Assembly: GCA_025201865.1 (NCBI GenBank)
Contig: MU603334.1
Location: 1 to 10,091, forward strand
Source of the DNA: Ramicandelaber brevisporus
Lineage: Eukaryota; Kickxellomycota; Ramicandelaberales; Ramicandelaberaceae
Direction of reading: 5' to 3'
DNA length: 10,091 nt
In this document: in pieces, positions 6,891-10,091 of the stretch
Layout: each line of letters starts with the position of its first letter
How positions within the stretch are numbered: the first letter of the stretch is position 1
Notes under the pieces: model-generated
Told to the model about the DNA's origin: nothing
The model's database searches: none
Seen by the model: the letters and a program-made list of their open reading frames with translations, nothing else
Made by a program: the position numbers and the translations under genes

Positions 6891-8456
6891 ATGACGATGG
6901 CAAGCAGCAACAGCCACGCCAACGGCGCCGTCAGCGGTCACCACGATCAGCAGAATGAGTCCGACAGAGTGCAGGTCATCTTCACTTCTCGGAACCCCGA
7001 GTACCAGGCCAAGCTGCCAAACCAGCCCTTCTTTATCGACACGAGTTTCAAGCGGCTTGACCTTTCCGAGCTGGCCAATGCCCTCTTGAAGCATGACGGT
7101 ATGGATGAGGACAAGAAGGTTGTATTTGACTTTTTGATTGACGACGGCACTGGTGGCGCATTGCTCACAAAATCAATTGGCCACTTCTTGCGCAAAACTG
7201 GCTCATCTGTCGAAAATGTGTTGACATTGGAGTGCATTGAAGCAACGCTGCCGCCAGAGCCAAAGATGACGAGCGACAACAAGGCGTGGATTTCGAGCAT
7301 TGCGATTAACAGCGAGACCAAGCGGATTCTGGTGGGTGGATTCGATGGAACCGCACGAGTTTGGAATTTTTCAAACACTTGTGAGGCAACTCTGGAACAC
7401 AACAGAGACACCGTCAATGTGGCAGAGGCTGTGCCTCAATTCAAGCTGAATCAACTGTTGTCATCGGAGGAGAACTATGCCCAAATGATGGAGCAGGTCA
7501 ACAGCAGAGGTCCGTTCTCAGTGAAGGCGGCTCAATGGGCAACACCCAAGTATGCGCTGACTGGCGGTCTCGACACAAAGATTGTTCAGTGGCAATTCAC
7601 CGAAAACAGCGTCAACGGCCAGCTTGAGGAGGAGCGAGTATGCGAATTTGTGGGCCATTTCGATGCGGTCAACTCGATTTGTGTTGACACCCGCGGTGCA
7701 CGCATGCTGTCGTCTTCCAATGATGGTACCGTAAAGCTGTGGCGTGTGCCTCTCAGCGAGGCTGCCCTCTCTGCTACGGAAGGCGATGGCATCATTCCAG
7801 CAACAGCCCAGTCTGACGCCAGCGGTCCAGCCGCCAAAAAGCGTCGTCAAAACGCTCAACAAAAGGACCAGAAGCCCATCCAGCGTCGCGAGGCGCTCGT
7901 TTCATTTGGCGAGCAAAAGGACATCATCACCTGCGCAATCTTTGATGGCAAGTCTCCCAACACCATTTTCCACAGTGGTGGCATGGATCGCTCTCTGCGG
8001 ACATGGGACATGACCTCTCGAGACAACATCGACACTCGTCTCTGCGACACCGCCTTCCTGGCTCTCGATGCTTCTCCAGCAACCAACCTGCTTGCATCTG
8101 GCCACGCCGAGCCCACTGTTCGCGTCTGGGATGTGCGCACCTCTCCTGCTGCCCATACTGGCGATGCCAATGCGGTTCGCCTGACACTTGCCAAGGGCGG
8201 TCATCGTAACTGGGTCACCAAGGTCAAGTGGTCTCCAACGTCTGAGCATATTTTGGCCAGCACATCGCATGATGGTAACATTTGCATCTGGGACATTCGT
8301 GCCCCGAGAGCCGCACTGTTCAATGTGCCGGCTACTGATAAGGCTCGTAGAAAGGTGTTTGCGATGGACTGGAATGGCGACTACATTGTCAGCGGTGGAG
8401 AAGAAGCCATTCTGCGTACCCATTCCTTCAATGCCGTCACTAACAATGCCAAATGA
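6891..8456 (+). CDS. YTM1: Ribosome biogenesis WD-repeat protein Ytm1/WDR12
   Basis: Intron-free 521-residue protein. With Nop7 and Erb1 (PeBoW complex in animals) it matures the 27S/32S pre-rRNA and 60S subunit in the nucleolus, and is later removed by the Rea1/midasin ATPase. Residues about 25-120 are the ubiquitin-like NLE domain (VQVIFTSRNPEY, FDFLIDDGTGGALLTKSI, SSVENVLTLECIEATLPP); E108 is the likely counterpart of the glutamate that docks on the Rea1 MIDAS site, an alignment by eye. Seven WD blades follow, ending near residues 160, 237, 286, 373, 416, 470 and 512 (GGFDGTARVWNF, SSSNDGTVKLWRV, GGMDRSLRTWDM, TSHDGNICIWDIR). A Lys/Arg-rich loop with KKRR at 316-319 may be a nuclear signal. 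It is longer than typical family members because of loops at 165-207 and 288-335. TAG at 6879 closes the frame upstream. ATG 6897 (ACGATGG) has better context than 6891. Confidence 0.95.
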   Translation: MTMASSNSHANGAVSGHHDQQNESDRVQVIFTSRNPEYQAKLPNQPFFIDTSFKRLDLSELANALLKHDGMDEDKKVVFDFLIDDGTGGALLTKSIGHFLRKTGSSVENVLTLECIEATLPPEPKMTSDNKAWISSIAINSETKRILVGGFDGTARVWNFSNTCEATLEHNRDTVNVAEAVPQFKLNQLLSSEENYAQMMEQVNSRGPFSVKAAQWATPKYALTGGLDTKIVQWQFTENSVNGQLEEERVCEFVGHFDAVNSICVDTRGARMLSSSNDGTVKLWRVPLSEAALSATEGDGIIPATAQSDASGPAAKKRRQNAQQKDQKPIQRREALVSFGEQKDIITCAIFDGKSPNTIFHSGGMDRSLRTWDMTSRDNIDTRLCDTAFLALDASPATNLLASGHAEPTVRVWDVRTSPAAHTGDANAVRLTLAKGGHRNWVTKVKWSPTSEHILASTSHDGNICIWDIRAPRAALFNVPATDKARRKVFAMDWNGDYIVSGGEEAILRTHSFNAVTNNAK

Positions 8457-8619
8457 TTGATGTTTCTCTTTATTAAGCAACAACAATAAAAAAAAACAGA
8501 AGCTAATAAGGGACTCTCCTAGTAAAAAATATCTGTGGCTTGTTTTCTTCTTCTTCATCCACTCCGAAATCTTCGTTTAAAAAAAAAACAACGTTGCAAA
8601 CCTCTTTCTTTGTTGTGAG
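8457..8619 (+). other. Spacer: Ytm1 trailer and OMA1 leader
   Basis: 163 bp between tandem plus-strand genes. The Ytm1 half carries AATAAA; the OMA1 half is a T/C-rich run at about 8541-8558 followed by an A tract (8579-8588) and a short leader. The OMA1 promoter must be compact or overlap the Ytm1 3' region. Confidence 0.5.
8485..8490 (+). terminator. Poly(A) signal AATAAA for Ytm1
   Basis: Canonical AATAAA 29 nt after the TGA stop, followed by an A-rich run and then a T/C-rich downstream stretch, as expected of a cleavage site. Confidence 0.6.
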
Positions 8620-9948
8620 ATGATCACTCGTCTTGTTAGTAAGCAGTGCCAGTCGATGGCTTCTGCCACGGCAAGCGCACGAGGTCACCAGCTAATGTCT
8701 CCAGCACTGTGGTTGCCACCTAATCTCCCTGTTGTCTCCTTCAGTACATCTGCGGCATCGCTGACTGGTCGGAAGAAACCTCCTTCCCATCTGCAGCACC
8801 ACAGAGAGCATCAGCCAGCAGGCTCTCTCGCCTGGCAACACTACCACGCTCGCAGTACTTACAAACGGCCGGCATTCTACAAACGACGTGCATTCTGGAT
8901 TGCACTGGGTGTATTCGGCGCTGGATTCGGTGTTGTTTATGCACTGAACCGTGAGCAGGTGCCAATATCTGGACGGATGCGATTCATTGCCACAAATCCA
9001 GAGCTCGAAGCAGATTTGTTTAAAGATGCTCATGAGCCATATTTGGAACAGTTCAAGGGCCACATTTTGGACGATAGTCATCCATCTGTAAAGCGAGTCA
9101 AGCGAGTCGCAGAGCGTATCATTGCTGCAGCCATTGAGCTCGACGCTCTCCACAATCCACCACCAACAGCCAGCAGTAATGGCAGTAATGGCAGTAATGG
9201 CAGTAATGGCAATGAAGACAATGGAGACAATAAAGAAAAGAATGTCGATTGTACAGCCGCTCGAGATGTCAATGTTCGTGACTGGGAATTCTTCGTTATT
9301 GACCTTCCCATTAACAATGCATTTGTCTTGCCCAACAACAAGGTCTTTGTTTTCAAAGGCATCATTGATTTATGTGGTGATGACGGTGATGACATGCTGG
9401 CTGCCATCATTGGCCACGAGGTCGCCCATCGCTTTGCACGACATGGTCCCGAGAAGATTTCTTGGTTGCTTGCATTCTATCCATTGCAAATTATACTGAG
9501 TTTGTTTGTGGATCCGACGCTGCTAGCATTTAATCCATTGCTGTATCAGTTGGCGCTGATGTTGCCAAACAGTAGAACGGCGGAATCAGAGGCGGATTAC
9601 ATTGGATTGCAGTACTTGGTCAGGGCATGCTACAAGCCGAATGCAGCACCGGAGCTGTGGAGAAGGTTTACAGATATGGAAAGAGAAGAAGCAGCAACAG
9701 CAGCAGCAGTGAAAATAAATGATCGAAACAGTCGCGGTAATTCAGCAGCGGAATCGAATAGCACCAACGGCGGAGCGATGGCGTACTTGTTGAGAACACA
9801 TCCACCAAGCGAGCAGAGAATGGTTGATTTGGAGAATGCAATTCCCGAGGCACTGGAGGCTCACGGGAAACTATGCTCGCACACTCAAGCTGGATCTTTG
9901 AGGGAAGCACTGGAGATCTTCATTAAGAAGGCGTTTGGGTCTAAATAA
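8620..9948 (+). CDS. OMA1: Mitochondrial inner-membrane metalloprotease OMA1 (M48 family)
   Basis: Intron-free 442-residue zinc protease of the M48 family. OMA1 sits in the mitochondrial inner membrane and cleaves partner proteins when membrane potential or quality control fails (OPA1 in animals). Residues 1-85 are Ser/Ala/Arg/Gln-rich with few acids, a mitochondrial targeting sequence. A transmembrane segment is at about 91-109 (FWIALGVFGAGFGVVYAL). The family's substrate-side motifs are NAFVLPNNKVFVFKG (233-247), the zinc motif HEVAH (H266, E267, H270) and the third ligand E322 in ESEAD. A second hydrophobic stretch lies at 282-315. THPPSEQRM (393-401) is the usual C-terminal family motif. 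Two low-complexity insertions, at 181-210 (SNG repeats) and 356-385 (Ala/Asn/Ser), lie outside the active-site motifs. All zinc and catalytic residues are present, so it should be active. The start at 8620 has G at -3. Confidence 0.94.
   Translation: MITRLVSKQCQSMASATASARGHQLMSPALWLPPNLPVVSFSTSAASLTGRKKPPSHLQHHREHQPAGSLAWQHYHARSTYKRPAFYKRRAFWIALGVFGAGFGVVYALNREQVPISGRMRFIATNPELEADLFKDAHEPYLEQFKGHILDDSHPSVKRVKRVAERIIAAAIELDALHNPPPTASSNGSNGSNGSNGNEDNGDNKEKNVDCTAARDVNVRDWEFFVIDLPINNAFVLPNNKVFVFKGIIDLCGDDGDDMLAAIIGHEVAHRFARHGPEKISWLLAFYPLQIILSLFVDPTLLAFNPLLYQLALMLPNSRTAESEADYIGLQYLVRACYKPNAAPELWRRFTDMEREEAATAAAVKINDRNSRGNSAAESNSTNGGAMAYLLRTHPPSEQRMVDLENAIPEALEAHGKLCSHTQAGSLREALEIFIKKAFGSK
9175..9210 (+). 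repeat. 9-nt tandem repeat AGTAATGGC x4 in OMA1
   Basis: Four perfect copies at 9175-9183, 9184-9192, 9193-9201 and 9202-9210, coding SNG four times (residues 186-197). A near copy precedes it and an Asn/Asp/Glu-rich stretch follows. Nine nt keeps the frame, so copy number can vary without breaking the protein. Confidence 0.92.
9691..9709 (+). repeat. Short GCA/ACA tract in OMA1
   Basis: GCAGCAACAGCAGCAGCAG codes AATAAA-type Ala/Thr residues (about 358-363), at the head of the second low-complexity insertion between the ESEAD helix and THPPSEQRM. Confidence 0.8.
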
Positions 9949-10091
9949 CTATGATACTTTAAACATAACATCATTTTCTAATTAAATCATCATTCAAAGT
10001 AATTAAAATGGGTGAAATCACCTGTATCCAGAAAAAAGCTTATTGGACTAAATAAAACCTGAATACAATCGCTACGTTATGTTTATATAAA
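9949..10091 (+). other. OMA1 3' trailer
   Basis: AT-rich sequence after the OMA1 stop to the window edge. No coding potential beyond a 15-codon chance frame. Contains the poly(A) signal listed separately and a short inverted repeat, GGTGA-AA-TCACC, at about 10011-10022. Confidence 0.55.
10051..10056 (+). terminator. Poly(A) signal AATAAA for OMA1
   Basis: AATAAA 103 nt after the OMA1 stop codon, in an AT-rich trailer; the only plus-strand AATAAA between the stop and the window edge. Confidence 0.5.

Noticed and set aside
7902-8558. Minus-strand frame of 218 codons opposite the Ytm1 3' half
   Set aside because: Antisense of conserved WD repeats, with no recognisable motif.
10009-10056. Small ATG frame of about 15 codons in the OMA1 trailer
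   Set aside because: Too short, ends at the TAA overlapping the poly(A) signal, no other support.

Overview
The window looks like nuclear DNA from a fungus, probably an early-diverging (zygomycete-grade) lineage. The reasons are long, nearly intron-free eukaryotic genes with short spacers, AATAAA-type 3' ends, a 60S-assembly factor (Ytm1), a mitochondrial OMA1 protease, a fungal-style F-BAR/RhoGAP protein and a Sec14-family protein. The lineage is inferred from gene content and was not tested against a database.

Layout. Three genes run in tandem on the minus strand: a Sec14/CRAL-TRIO lipid-transfer protein whose 3' end is cut by the left edge (1-1229), an RNase H1 with hybrid-binding and catalytic domains separated by a very long low-complexity linker (1597-3027, probably extended to 3191 through a short intron), and an F-BAR/RhoGAP protein with glutamine-rich tails (3536-6388). 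A 502-bp divergent spacer full of short tandem repeats (6389-6890) separates it from two plus-strand genes: Ytm1/WDR12 (6891-8456) and mitochondrial OMA1 (8620-9948). The remaining spacers hold leaders, trailers and candidate poly(A) signals. I saw no tRNA, rRNA, CRISPR array or intact mobile element.

How the genes relate. They do not form one pathway. Two concern mitochondria (OMA1 and probably one RNase H1 isoform), one ribosome assembly, one Rho signalling at membranes and one lipid transfer. What links them is CAG/CAA-type repeat DNA on the sense strand of every gene. It is read as polyGln in the RhoGAP, as Ala/Thr/Asn tracts in the Sec14-like protein, RNase H1 and OMA1, and lies untranslated in the Ytm1 leader.

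Most notable points: a likely 65-nt intron joining a mitochondrial presequence to RNase H1, with an internal ATG for a nuclear form; the frame-independent but strand-consistent repeats; an F-BAR domain placed unusually far from the N-terminus; and an unexplained protein-like open stretch at 3255-3422. I found no convincing evidence of an undescribed multi-gene system.
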